Shown: positions 1 to 8,917 of the stretch, one piece after another
How positions within the stretch are numbered: position 1 is the stretch's first letter
How the letters are laid out: every line of letters begins with the position of its first letter
Assembly (NCBI GenBank): GCA_023485445.1
Contig: JAMCZT010000012.1
Coordinates: 1-37,636 of the forward strand
Length of the DNA: 37,636 nucleotides
Reading direction: 5' to 3'
From: Patescibacteria group bacterium
GTDB lineage: Bacteria; Patescibacteriota; Microgenomatia; Woykebacterales; 2-01-FULL-43-14
Notes under the pieces: generated by a model
What the model saw: the letters and a program-made list of their open reading frames with translations, nothing else
What the model was told of the DNA's origin: nothing
The model's database searches: none
Translations under genes and position numbers: made by a program

Positions 1-99
1 ACAAGACTCTTTCAGTCTTTGTTAATTTAGTATGTTTGCTCAAAATATTCACCTCCTAACTAGTTCAGGAAGTGAATTTTACTCTTAATTATTTATCTA

Positions 100-300
100 G
101 GGGGTTGCAATCGTTTTTAGAACTCGTGAGGACTATCTCCGAAGACTGCGGCTGCTTATCTAAGGAGTGGACGATAAACTCCGGTAGTATGAGTGTTGTA
201 GTTCGACTGAGGATTGCTACACACGATGAGTGTTCTTTTGGACATTATCCTCGTGCAAAGCTAATGACGAACCGGAGTACTATGCGGTAGATCTTTGGTT
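100..300 (+). ncRNA. Candidate structured leader/ncRNA upstream of a small membrane ORF
   Basis: Closing stem ACTCCGGT (178-185)/ACCGGAGT (271-278), 8 bp; inner stem GTG-TGTAG (193-201)/CTACACAC (217-224) with one bulge; followed by an RBS and a short ORF. Confidence 0.35.
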
Positions 301-343
301 GATGCTTCAAACTGAAGTTATTAAAGGAAGGAGGTGAGAAAAG

Positions 344-517
344 ATGGAAATTGTTTGGCAGATCTTGATCATATATGCTTTCCTCGCGGCGATCACGATG
401 ATTCTATCATTTGCGATTAGCCGGGCGGGGGCGTGGAATTCTTTCGGATACGGACTTTTCTGGCCATTCTACTGGTGGGAGACGCTTCCCACTTTGGCCA
501 GCTTACGAGAGAGGTAA
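344..517 (+). CDS. Small single-TM protein, 57 aa (MEIVWQILIIYAFLAAITMILSFAISRAGAWNSFGYGLFWPFYWWETLPTLASLRER)
   Basis: ATG preceded by AAGGAGGTGAG; hydrophobic segment; stop directly before a strong terminator. Below the ORF-track length cutoff. Confidence 0.7.
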   Translation: MEIVWQILIIYAFLAAITMILSFAISRAGAWNSFGYGLFWPFYWWETLPTLASLRER

Positions 518-524
518 GACTTTT

Positions 525-570
525 GGGGCCGCAGCGATACAGGACTTTCGAGTCTTTTGCGGCCCCTTTT
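525..570 (+). terminator. Rho-independent terminator
   Basis: GGGGCCGCA...TGCGGCCCC stem followed by TTTT; inner GACT-TTCG-AGTC hairpin. Confidence 0.8.
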
Positions 571-801
571 CCTAAGCAAACCAGCAGCTGGTTAGAAGAA
601 ATAGGGTAGGTTTTTAAAGAAATTTAAAGACAGAAATCCGTCTTTGATGTAAGAAGACTCTTTATCTTTTATGATAGGGTAAAAGGTAAAGGCCTTGCCA
701 TTGGAGACGGGTTTTTGTTTGCGCCGAAACCTATAACGGTGGAAACGAAGAGAAGGAAATGATACGATAAAGATGGATCAATTGTTGGCAGTCCCATAGC
801 A

Positions 802-830
802 TTGACAGAAACTTGGTTAAATGATAAAAT
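802..830 (+). promoter_or_regulatory. Sigma70-type promoter
   Basis: TTGACA - 17 nt - TAAAAT upstream of the 877 CDS. Confidence 0.75.
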
Positions 831-876
831 ACTAGCCAAAATCCTTGAAAAAAAGGAAAATTAAAAGGAGAGTGAC

Positions 877-1290
877 ATGGCCACACGTTTCATTAAATGG
901 TTGAACGGAAAACTCATCCGCTTGGCTTCCTTCAGCTATGAGGCCGAAGTAGAAATTACGACGAGGAAGCCGCCTTTCTGCCGAAACGTTCAGCTTGCCT
1001 GTGTAGGTGCAGAAAGTTGGTTTTTCCAGACGAAGGTTGGACGTGGGATCGACCTTATCCTCCTGGTAATCAGCTTACTAGGCGTCGTATTAATAGGTTA
1101 CTTGGCCTATATGCTCATACCAAAGGTTGTGCCTCAAGCGGAAGGGTTTTTTATCCAGATAGGTTTTGCCCTCGGGGTACTACTAGGATTCCGGTTGCTT
1201 GGTTTTCTTCTGTTTGACGTGATAGGCGGGGGAATACGTTGGATTTTTCGAAATCTGGCCTATCGCTGCCCCATTCGGTTTGAAGACTAA
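877..1290 (+). CDS. Hypothetical membrane protein with two hydrophobic segments
   Basis: ORF 137 aa; RBS AAAGGAGAG before ATG; TM-like segments LILLVISLLGVVLIGYLAYML and IGFALGVLLGFRLLGFLLFDVI. Confidence 0.75.
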   Translation: MATRFIKWLNGKLIRLASFSYEAEVEITTRKPPFCRNVQLACVGAESWFFQTKVGRGIDLILLVISLLGVVLIGYLAYMLIPKVVPQAEGFFIQIGFALGVLLGFRLLGFLLFDVIGGGIRWIFRNLAYRCPIRFED

Positions 1291-1314
1291 GCTGAGGCGG
1301 TAGGTCATTTCTTT

Positions 1315-1345
1315 AGCGCTGGAAATTTTTTCTGGCGCTTTTTTC
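1315..1345 (+). terminator. Probable rho-independent terminator
   Basis: AGCGCT...GGCGCT stem followed by a T-rich tract. Confidence 0.55.
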
Positions 1346-1366
1346 TTGATTAAAACCCTATAGCGG

Positions 1367-1395
1367 TTGACGGGCTTATTTGAGTATGATAAAAT
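1367..1395 (+). promoter_or_regulatory. Sigma70-type promoter
   Basis: TTGACG - 17 nt - TAAAAT upstream of the 1439 CDS. Confidence 0.65.
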
Positions 1396-1438
1396 TTGGC
1401 CATTAGAAAATCAATCCGAAGAGGAGGAAGAGAGATAA

Positions 1439-1918
1439 ATGAACTCTGAAACTGCTTTACCGCTTGGCGATCCAAATCGTCCCAAACAGGTAGCTGCAGC
1501 TTTAGGAGGGAACTTTTACAATGAAGGAACAGAATATTGCCGATTATGGTTAGCCAGCCACCGAGGAGACTGCCAAGAATGCCGATCATATTTGGGGTGT
1601 CTAAAGGCCCGTCAGCTTGACTTGATCATGACTGAGCTTATCAGAGCGCATCTTGATCTGATGGACACCTTAAATACCCTAAACGAATATCGACAAGCTT
1701 GTTTTGGATGCTCTCTTTGGGAGTGCCCGCGCAATCTCAATGACGCGCTTACTTTTGATCAGCAAGTGGAACTAGCAATAGGCAAGAGCGCGGAGTCTGA
1801 GCGGGAGCTGGTTTCCCAGTGGTTAAGAGTGACAGCGGCTTCTTCCGTGAGACAACTAGAACAAGTTATCGGGGAAAGGATTGAACATGAGGAAATCTGT
1901 TCAAGAAAGGAGGTTTGA
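1439..1918 (+). CDS. Hypothetical Cys-containing protein
   Basis: ORF 159 aa with clustered Cys (CRLWLASHRGDCQECRSYLGC; CFGCSLWEC); adjoins the PHP gene. Confidence 0.65.
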   Translation: MNSETALPLGDPNRPKQVAAALGGNFYNEGTEYCRLWLASHRGDCQECRSYLGCLKARQLDLIMTELIRAHLDLMDTLNTLNEYRQACFGCSLWECPRNLNDALTFDQQVELAIGKSAESERELVSQWLRVTAASSVRQLEQVIGERIEHEEICSRKEV

Positions 1919-1920
1919 GA

Positions 1921-2586
1921 ATGGTCAAGATTGATTTTCACTCGCACACCATTTACTCCTCAGACTGTCACGTTTCTTTATCGACTTACGTTCAAGCCAT
2001 GTCTGAACGGGGCATTATCCCGGCGGTGACTGATCACAACAACATGGAGGCGGTTTGGAAATTAAGAAAAGATTTCCCCACTTTTAAATTCATCCCAGGT
2101 GAAGAGATCAAAACAACGGGTGGGGAAATCATCGGACTGTTTCTAGAGGAAGCCATTCCGAAAGGCTTAACGCCAAAGGAAACCGTCAGAAGAATTCGGG
2201 AACAAGGCGGCCTAGTTTATGTTCCCCATCCTTTCGACGGGTTGAGGAAAAAGTCAGCCTTGGGCTGGAAAATGCTGGAGGTTATTCATGAAGTGGATGT
2301 GGTCGAGGTCATAAATAGTCGGGTTTATTTGCCAGGAGACCGAAAGCGAGCGGATGACTTAGCGGGAATCAAATCGCTAAGGAAAGCGGCGGGAAGCGAT
2401 GGCCACAGTCGAGGCGAGTATGGGCGTGCTTTTGTTTACCTCCCGGACTATGCCTTAGAAGGTCCGAGGGTGATGCTGGATGCTTTGGCCGTAGGTTTGC
2501 TTGGCGGCGGTTGGTCCTCGATTTGGGTTCGAGGACACAGTACAGCAGCCCGAGTTAAAAAGTTTCTCGGGATGGCTCCTGAGTAA
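1921..2586 (+). CDS. PHP-domain metal-dependent phosphoesterase
   Basis: HSHT, TDHN, GEEI, HPF and GSDGHS motifs; RBS AAGGAGG upstream of ATG at 1921. Confidence 0.85.
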   Translation: MVKIDFHSHTIYSSDCHVSLSTYVQAMSERGIIPAVTDHNNMEAVWKLRKDFPTFKFIPGEEIKTTGGEIIGLFLEEAIPKGLTPKETVRRIREQGGLVYVPHPFDGLRKKSALGWKMLEVIHEVDVVEVINSRVYLPGDRKRADDLAGIKSLRKAAGSDGHSRGEYGRAFVYLPDYALEGPRVMLDALAVGLLGGGWSSIWVRGHSTAARVKKFLGMAPE

Positions 2587-2650
2587 GATTAGTTGAAACT
2601 AAACGTTGATCGTGGTATGAATTAAGTAGAGATTTTTTGGAGGGAGTGGA

Positions 2651-2866
2651 GTGGCGACGCGAATCACGATCCTAGAGCTGTCCAACTTGCTAGGAGGGAA
2701 GCCAAGGTATACGAGGCTGAAAGATGGTCAAAGATTGCAGTTGGGGTTCAGAATGGTTCGAATTGGCGAGCGATTTGGCGTAATACTTTTGAATCCTGTG
2801 CCCTATGACCCGTCGGAGTCGCCTAGCAATGGACAAAATGATTCCTCGCTGGAAATGGGAGATTGA
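2651..2866 (+). CDS. Small hypothetical protein
   Basis: 71 aa ORF, GTG start with GGAGGGAG upstream; followed by a terminator. Confidence 0.55.
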   Translation: MATRITILELSNLLGGKPRYTRLKDGQRLQLGFRMVRIGERFGVILLNPVPYDPSESPSNGQNDSSLEMGD

Positions 2867-2883
2867 TCAAGGAGATGGGACTT

Positions 2884-2924
2884 GGGGTTGTTGAATTTTA
2901 TCATTCGGCAACCCCTTTCTTTTT
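2884..2924 (+). terminator. Rho-independent terminator
   Basis: GGGGTTG...CAACCCC followed by TTTCTTTTT. Confidence 0.75.
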
Positions 2925-3137
2925 GGAAAAATGGAGCTGGTGACCGTAACTGGCTTGGACCTATTTGAGCACGATGACTATATCAATCGGTCTCCGCTAT
3001 TACGTTACAGCTGATTTTATTTTACAACTTGATGAATTAAAGCCAACTTAAAAAGATCAATTTCTTTATGTTTGAAGAGATTTTTGGGAAACTAAAAAGG
3101 TTAAGAAGATACAGTTAAGATATACTAAAATTGAGTC

Positions 3138-3250
3138 ACCGAATGATCCCCGTGGTGAAAGTACCTTACTGTTAGGGAACGAACGTTGGACGTAGTGCCC
3201 TTATGATCCATCTCGGGAAGTCTAACTTCCCTGCCACGGGGACCGATCTT
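3138..3250 (+). ncRNA. Copy A of a duplicated structured RNA motif
   Basis: Shares ACCGAATGATCC..GTGGTGAAAGTACCTTACT.TTAGGGA.CGAA.GT with 31961-32057; closing stem GATCCCCGTGG (3145-3155)/CCACGGGGACC (3234-3244), 10 of 11 paired; inner hairpins CCTTA-CTGT-TAGGG and GGGAAG-TCTAA-CTTCCC; TATACTAA upstream. Confidence 0.7.
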
Positions 3251-3294
3251 AAAAAGTCATTGCATAAAATTGCGATTTCTGAAATATTAATCCT

Positions 3295-4041
3295 ATGGAA
3301 GAGAATATATCTAATCAACCAGTAAATCCTAAAGAAACTACAACCCAACCTACTTCTAATTCTATTAATAACCAAAGAGGAAATACATTAATCCTTTTAG
3401 GAGTTCTATTTTTACTTTTGGTAGTTGGTGGTGGAGCTTATTATTTAGGAACGAGGAATCAGAGTAATTTTCAAAACTCTCCACAATCGACTCCTACGCC
3501 AACTGTGAAACCATCTCAAGACTTACAAGTTACCTCCAATCAGTCAGGTATTTTTGAAAAATCTCAAATAGTGTTTGAGAAAGATATACCGTCTTCTAAT
3601 AAAAAGTTGATAGTTTTTAATACAAAAAACAATATTGAAGGATTCGATTCCGAACTTTACGCTACAAATAGTACTTATAATAGACAATCAGCCAAAAAGA
3701 TTGATGTTAAATTAGTTAGTATTGCTAAATACGAAGCATTTGTTTCTCCTAGCAGTACTAAATCTTATGTTGTGCTAAATTCAAGTTTAGGAGATGGACA
3801 AGAGTTTTATGTTATAGAGTCAGATGGAAATTTAATTGGTGATGAAATTATTAAAATTAACTATAAAGCAATTGGATATGGTGTTAAGTTTGGTTGCCAA
3901 TGTGAAACTAGTTTCAAAGAGTGGAATGATAATACACACTTCACATTAAAAATTGTAAACGGGACTGGTGAAGAGTATGAAATTCTTGTTGATGCCGCTA
4001 CAGGCAAAGTGAACGAATCCTCTTTCAAAAAGATCAAATAA
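3295..4041 (+). CDS. Hypothetical membrane-anchored protein
   Basis: ORF 248 aa, N-terminal TM segment (TLILLGVLFLLLVVGGGAYYLG), AT-rich. Confidence 0.7.
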   Translation: MEENISNQPVNPKETTTQPTSNSINNQRGNTLILLGVLFLLLVVGGGAYYLGTRNQSNFQNSPQSTPTPTVKPSQDLQVTSNQSGIFEKSQIVFEKDIPSSNKKLIVFNTKNNIEGFDSELYATNSTYNRQSAKKIDVKLVSIAKYEAFVSPSSTKSYVVLNSSLGDGQEFYVIESDGNLIGDEIIKINYKAIGYGVKFGCQCETSFKEWNDNTHFTLKIVNGTGEEYEILVDAATGKVNESSFKKIK

Positions 4042-4068
4042 TAATTAAAAAATCACTAAATTTCTGTA

Positions 4069-4105
4069 TCTCGTAAATCGTTAGGTTCGACTCCGGTCGT
4101 CGGTA
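4069..4105 (+). pseudogene. Possible tRNA 3'-half remnant
   Basis: CTCGTAAATCGTTAGGTTCGACTCCGGTCGTCGGTA resembles anticodon loop to T-arm to acceptor, but no 5' half was found and stems are broken. Confidence 0.35.
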
Positions 4106-4211
4106 TAAATTTTTCTGAAGCTAGCGAAAAACTGCTGAAAAATTAGGTTCGAACTAAAGAAAATCTTGCTTTGAAGGGTAAAAGTGGAGATTTTTAATAA
4201 CTACTCTGAAT

Positions 4212-4285
4212 TGGAGCGGGATACCAGAATCGAACTGGCGCTTCCACCTTGGGAAGGTGGCGCACTGCCACTATGCAAATCCCGC
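4212..4285 (-). tRNA. tRNA-Gly (anticodon CCC), CCA encoded
   Basis: Acceptor GCGGGAT/ATCCCGC; anticodon loop TTCCCAA in CCACC/GGTGG; T-arm CCAG-TTCGATT-CTGG. Confidence 0.93.
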
Positions 4286-4358
4286 ATTGTATAGATTTTA
4301 CCATATGAATATCTCCCGCTCAAGACGGGCTAAAATTTCAAAGCCAACACGAGAAAAT

Positions 4359-5087
4359 CTAGGGGCTACTCAAGGAAGGAATTGATAAGACTTGGTTTGG
4401 TCGGATTAGACCTACCCTTCCGTCAGCAAACAAACCTACTTTATCTGGATTAGCCGCCTGGATTTTTACCCAAGCATAGCCGTTTCCGTAGTAGTGCTGC
4501 GCGAGGTCCCAAAGGGTGTCCCCATTTTGGACTACGTGGGGAGCAGAAGTAGATTTTTCGCTACTATTTAACCCTGAACCGTTACTGTTTGCAGTTCCGT
4601 CTGGCTGGCCTGTTTTAGGCATAGCGGTATTGGTGTTGCTGACATTCGCTTTTGGAATAATAAACACGTTTCCAGCGTGGATAATCTGGGGGTTTGCCAG
4701 ATTATTGGCACGGCTGATCTCCGGCCATTTATTGCAATCGCCTAAAAATCTCGCGGCGATTTGGCAAAGGTTGTCTCCCCTAACGACAGTGTAAGTCGAA
4801 GGCGAAACGGTTGCCACTGGATCCGGCGTGCTAACCTTTGGCGGTTGGACATTCTGAGCCAAGTCCTTCTTTTGGTTTTGGCTTTGATTTTCTTGACTTT
4901 TATCACTTACTTCGGGAAGTAAACTTTGCTGAGTTACCTCGACTGATTGTTTCGGGGCAACTTGCCGTTGGGGTCTCGAAACGGTCGAAAGAACCACAAA
5001 ACCAACAACGATAATCAGCAATGCCGCCAGTCCTGAAGCCAGCGTTGATTGTCTACGAGCTACAAAGCTCCAAAATTTTTCTTTCAT
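4359..5087 (-). CDS. Membrane-anchored protein with two LysM domains
   Basis: N-terminal TM; YTVVRGDNLCQIAARFLGD... and HVVQNGDTLWDLAQHYYGNG... LysM signatures. Confidence 0.9.
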   Translation of the reverse strand: MKEKFWSFVARRQSTLASGLAALLIIVVGFVVLSTVSRPQRQVAPKQSVEVTQQSLLPEVSDKSQENQSQNQKKDLAQNVQPPKVSTPDPVATVSPSTYTVVRGDNLCQIAARFLGDCNKWPEISRANNLANPQIIHAGNVFIIPKANVSNTNTAMPKTGQPDGTANSNGSGLNSSEKSTSAPHVVQNGDTLWDLAQHYYGNGYAWVKIQAANPDKVGLFADGRVGLIRPNQVLSIPSLSSP

Positions 5088-5298
5088 AATCTTTTAGTAA
5101 TTTCTTTATTCTGTAGATTTTTTTGGATTTGATTTCTACTCCTAAATTTGGCAGTAATAAGACGTGAAGTGAAATGGCAGCTAGTGTTTCACTTAGAAAA
5201 AGAGGATTGTTTTGTTTCTTCTCTCGACCTTAACTATGTTAGTAATACTATCAGATTTGAATAAGATTCGTCAACCAGACGAGCTTTTGGAAGAAAAA

Positions 5299-5341
5299 TG
5301 AGGTTATCGAGAAAGTTTTTGATGAATTCTCGGTAACCTCA
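5299..5341 (-). terminator. Terminator on the minus strand
   Basis: GAGGTTATCGAGAA...TTCTCGGTAACCTC long stem; minus-strand reading followed by ATTTTT. Confidence 0.6.
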
Positions 5342-5360
5342 AATAAAGATTGTCCTTGTT

Positions 5361-5492
5361 TCAGTCGTCCTGGATCTCGTACAGGACTTGTTTTTCCATT
5401 TCGATGGCGATCAGTTGAGCAATGCGATCATCTATCGTTGACCAAAAATGCCTTTTCCTTATCCTGACGATTGATAGGGTTTTCGTCTCCAA
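5361..5492 (-). CDS. Small protein, 43 aa (METKTLSIVRIRKRHFWSTIDDRIAQLIAIEMEKQVLYEIQDD)
   Basis: TTG start preceded by AGAAAGGAG on the minus strand; minus-strand terminator downstream. Not in the ORF track. Confidence 0.6.
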   Translation of the reverse strand: METKTLSIVRIRKRHFWSTIDDRIAQLIAIEMEKQVLYEIQDD

Positions 5493-5650
5493 GAGATTTC
5501 TCCTTTCTAATTTTTTGAAGATTTCTCTCCATCATTGAGATACAGTATACACGAAATAAGCAAATTTTCAAGGGGATGGTTGTCTAGCATTAAAAAACAC
5601 CATTTTAGCGGTGTTAAAAAAAATGTCAGCTATCTAAAGTTTAGCGAAAA

Positions 5651-5728
5651 TGGCGGGGCGGACGGGATTCGAACCCGCGACCTCATGCGTGACAGGCATG
5701 CGCTCTAAACCGGCTGAGCTACCGCCCC
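5651..5728 (-). tRNA. tRNA-Asp (anticodon GTC), CCA encoded
   Basis: Acceptor GGGGCGG/CCGCCCC; anticodon loop CTGTCAC in CATGC/GCATG; T-arm GGGTTCGAATCCC. Confidence 0.95.
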
Positions 5729-5885
5729 AAGACTGACCTTGATATTTTACCAGGTTTGGATTAGCTTCGTCAACTATCGACGGTTTGGGAATGCGGTTTC
5801 AGCAAGCTCGAAAAGTGTTCTTGACAGCTTAATGATTTTAGGAGTATTTTTTTAAAACCTTCTAGACAGAAAAGAAGATCACTAC

Positions 5886-6446
5886 ATGGAGAGGAGAAGG
5901 ATCGTGGACGATTTTCCAAAAGGGGGACTGATCGGTTTTTTTGGGTTGGGGGAGTCTTGGGAGTTGGGGGAAAGAGTCGGAGGGATAATTGGCGAAGCTG
6001 GATATCAGCTGGTGGTGTATTCTGACGGACCAGAAGCTCATCGAGGCGCTTGTACTGGGTTCGAAAAAGCGGTAAAAGCCAAAGGATGGGGTTTGCATCT
6101 CGCAAGAACGTCTCAAGCCAATCCGGAGACTTTCATCAGCCAGTCACGTGATGCAGTCATTGTCAGTTTAAACAGCACCGATCTTAAGTTTTATTTTTCC
6201 GTTGTCGCGATTCTTGCTCTGGCCGCTTCATCGAAGCGTTCTATTGGTGTTTTGGCCACAGGATCACTGATGGGACATATTCCAGAACTCCTTTTTGGTT
6301 ATCGGCATCAAGATACGGAGAACGGATTTGTCGTTATCATCGATCAGTTTGACTCAACGTTGAAATATGAAGAACAAAGGATTAGGGGGGTAGAGAAAGC
6401 CGTCCTAGGCGTAATTAACGCCTTAACAAATAAGAGAAAAAAGTAA
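5886..6446 (+). CDS. SLOG/LOG-like Rossmann-fold protein
   Basis: ORF 186 aa; GLIGFFGLGESWELGERVGGIIGEAGYQLVVYSDGPEAHRGACTGFEKAVKAKG resembles LOG-family N-termini. Confidence 0.6.
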   Translation: MERRRIVDDFPKGGLIGFFGLGESWELGERVGGIIGEAGYQLVVYSDGPEAHRGACTGFEKAVKAKGWGLHLARTSQANPETFISQSRDAVIVSLNSTDLKFYFSVVAILALAASSKRSIGVLATGSLMGHIPELLFGYRHQDTENGFVVIIDQFDSTLKYEEQRIRGVEKAVLGVINALTNKRKK

Positions 6447-6453
6447 GATTTGG

Positions 6454-6490
6454 ACGTCGAAGGAATTAACCCCTTCGGCGTTTTCTTTTG
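6454..6490 (+). terminator. Rho-independent terminator
   Basis: CGAAGG...CCTTCG stem followed by GCGTTTTCTTTT. Confidence 0.6.
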
Positions 6491-6527
6491 CAAAAAAATT
6501 TGCTAGAATTCCCTTAGGAGTATACCT

Positions 6528-8216
6528 ATGACTAATTCCCAAGTCGCTGAGTTACTGCGTAGCATTGCCGCCGCTTACGCCATCAAGGGCGGAAACCGAT
6601 TCCAGATCGCGGCTTATGAAACTGCGGCTGACAGCATCGAACACATGAGCGGAAGTCTCCAAGACTTTTGGGCCCAAGGAACACTTGATTCCGTTCCTGG
6701 TGTTGGAAGCCACCTGGCCACGTATCTCGACGAACTTTTCCAGACTGGAAAAGTAAGACATTTTGAAGAAACCGTGAAAGGCATTCCTGAGGCGACCTTT
6801 GATTTTTTAAAGATTCCAGGCGTTGGGCCAAAAACCGCTTATAAAATCGCGGAAGCCGGAGTGATTAGTATCGCTGATTTAGAAAAACGGATCCAAAGCG
6901 GTTATCTAGAGAAAAAAGGATTTGGTAAAAAGACCTTACAAAATATTTTACGTGGGATAGAAGAATTTCGAAGGAAAAGCGACCGGATTCTTTTGCCCCT
7001 AGCTTGGGAAACGGCAGAAGGGGTGCTGAATTATTTAAGAGCGATGCCTGAAGTGAAACAAGCTGATTCTTTAGGAAGTCTTCGCCGGATGGTGGCTACG
7101 GTAGGTGACGTGGATTTATCTGTCGCCTCGAAAGAGCCGAAAAAAGTAATTGACTTCTTCACCAGATATCCGGAAGCAGCAAGGGTAATCGAAGCGGGTG
7201 ATAAAACTGCTACAATAGCCCTAAAAAGCGGGATTAGAGTGGATCTAATGGTACAACCACCTGAGCATTATGGATCGCTCCTACAGCATTTCACAGGCTC
7301 TAAATCACACAATATCGCCTTACGTACTTACGCCTTAGGAATTGGCTACTCTTTATCGGAATATGGAGTTAAAGAGGAAAAATCCGGAAAGACTATTTCA
7401 TGTCCGACTGAAAACGACCTTTACGATTTGTTAAAAATGCAGACTCCCCCGCCAGAGTTAAGGGAAGGGACTGGGGAAATAGAAGCGGCCTTGAAACTCC
7501 AGCTGCCAAGGATAATTACCACAGGCAAAATCAAAGGAGACTTGCACACCCACACGGTTTGGAGCGACGGACAAAATACCCTTGCAGAAATGGTTGAAGG
7601 AGCGAAATCTTTAGGGTATGAATATTTGGCTATAACCGATCATTCTTACCCAAATCTTGATTTTGAAAAAAGAATCTTTCAAATAGAACAATATAATTAC
7701 TCAAAGAGAGATATTAGAGTAATAATTGGACTCGAAGTAAATATTTCAGCTGATTCTACTCTTCAAATTCCGGATAAAATACTTCAAAAACATGAGTTTA
7801 TAATAGCATCAATCCACACGAGTTTTCGCCAACCTAAAGAGCAAATTACCGCCCGACTGATTTCCGCTATTGAAAACCCCTACGTAGACATGATCGCCCA
7901 TCCGACAGGAAGACTACTTCTCGAAAGAGAAGGTTACGAAGCCGATTGGGAAAAAGTTTTTGAAGCTTGCGTTAAGCATGACAAAATCTTGGAAATAAAT
8001 GCTTTTCCAAATCGGTTGGATTTGCCTGATAACCTAGTCCGATCGGCGGTTGCCGCGGGAGTGAAATTAGCCATTAACACGGATTCACACCATGTATCGC
8101 AACTGTCCTTAATGCCTTACGGGGTTTCTGTCGCCAGGCGAGGATGGGCGGGAGAAAAAGGCATCGTTAACACGTTGCCTTGGAATAAAGTTAAGAGTAT
8201 ACTAAAAATAAATTAA
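6528..8216 (+). CDS. polX: DNA polymerase X family protein with C-terminal PHP domain
   Basis: HhH motifs ([18 protein letters not shown]), NT-fold GDVDLSV, PHP motifs [30 protein letters not shown]. Confidence 0.93.
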   Translation: MTNSQVAELLRSIAAAYAIKGGNRFQIAAYETAADSIEHMSGSLQDFWAQGTLDSVPGVGSHLATYLDELFQTGKVRHFEETVKGIPEATFDFLKIPGVGPKTAYKIAEAGVISIADLEKRIQSGYLEKKGFGKKTLQNILRGIEEFRRKSDRILLPLAWETAEGVLNYLRAMPEVKQADSLGSLRRMVATVGDVDLSVASKEPKKVIDFFTRYPEAARVIEAGDKTATIALKSGIRVDLMVQPPEHYGSLLQHFTGSKSHNIALRTYALGIGYSLSEYGVKEEKSGKTISCPTENDLYDLLKMQTPPPELREGTGEIEAALKLQLPRIITTGKIKGDLHTHTVWSDGQNTLAEMVEGAKSLGYEYLAITDHSYPNLDFEKRIFQIEQYNYSKRDIRVIIGLEVNISADSTLQIPDKILQKHEFIIASIHTSFRQPKEQITARLISAIENPYVDMIAHPTGRLLLEREGYEADWEKVFEACVKHDKILEINAFPNRLDLPDNLVRSAVAAGVKLAINTDSHHVSQLSLMPYGVSVARRGWAGEKGIVNTLPWNKVKSILKIN

Positions 8217-8251
8217 AAATTCAAAAGTCAAAACTTTTTATGGAGGCTAAA

Positions 8252-8803
8252 ATGTATCCAATTTGGATTGTTCTTGGGGTCGTTGTTCTGTTATTCTTGT
8301 TTGTTTGGTTTCTTTACAACAATTTGATCACAGCCAGAATGCGTGTCCAGGAGGCTTGGTCAGGAATAGACGTCCAACTAAAAAGGCGTTCTAGTCTAAT
8401 TCCTAATCTAGTGGAAACCGTTAAAGGTTACGCCTCACACGAGAAGGAAGTGTTTGAAAACGTGACCAAAGCCAGGTCGGCCCTGATGGGCGCTTCGAAC
8501 GCGACAGCGGCAGCCGAAGCGAATAACCAATTAACCGGTGCGTTGAAATCGCTCTTTGCTGTGGCCGAGAACTATCCTGATTTGAAAGCCTCTGAAAATT
8601 TCAGACAGCTTCAAGAAGAGCTTTTCGACACAGAAAGCAAGATTGCCTATGCCAGACAGTTTTATAACTCAAACGTATTGGATTACAACACCAAGATTCA
8701 AGTTTTTCCGAACGTTTTGCTGGCAAACAACCTTGGTTTTAAGCCCGCTGATTTCTTTGCTGCAACTGAAGAGGAAAAGAAGGACATAGAAGTTAAGTTT
8801 TGA
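8252..8803 (+). CDS. lemA: LemA family protein
   Basis: N-terminal TM then [51 protein letters not shown] before ATG 8252. Confidence 0.93.
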   Translation: MYPIWIVLGVVVLLFLFVWFLYNNLITARMRVQEAWSGIDVQLKRRSSLIPNLVETVKGYASHEKEVFENVTKARSALMGASNATAAAEANNQLTGALKSLFAVAENYPDLKASENFRQLQEELFDTESKIAYARQFYNSNVLDYNTKIQVFPNVLLANNLGFKPADFFAATEEEKKDIEVKF

Positions 8804-8858
8804 TTCGTATTAAAGAGCTTTAAAAAGTAATGTTAGTTAGGATAAAAAATGCGACCAA

Positions 8859-8891
8859 CTAATTCAAAAGGCAGTTAAAGTTTTGAATTAG
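8859..8891 (+). repeat. Perfect 11-bp inverted repeat upstream of htpX
   Basis: CTAATTCAAAA (8859-8869)/TTTTGAATTAG (8881-8891). Confidence 0.6.
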
Positions 8892-8917
8892 GCGGGCTTT
8901 GTATTTTTGAATTTTTT

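Noticed and set aside
72-290. 72-aa ORF
   Set aside because: No convincing RBS or domain, and it overlaps paired stems of a putative leader RNA.
3172-3375. 67-aa minus-strand ORF across copy A
   Set aside because: Antisense to the structured RNA and to the start of CDS 3295; no RBS.
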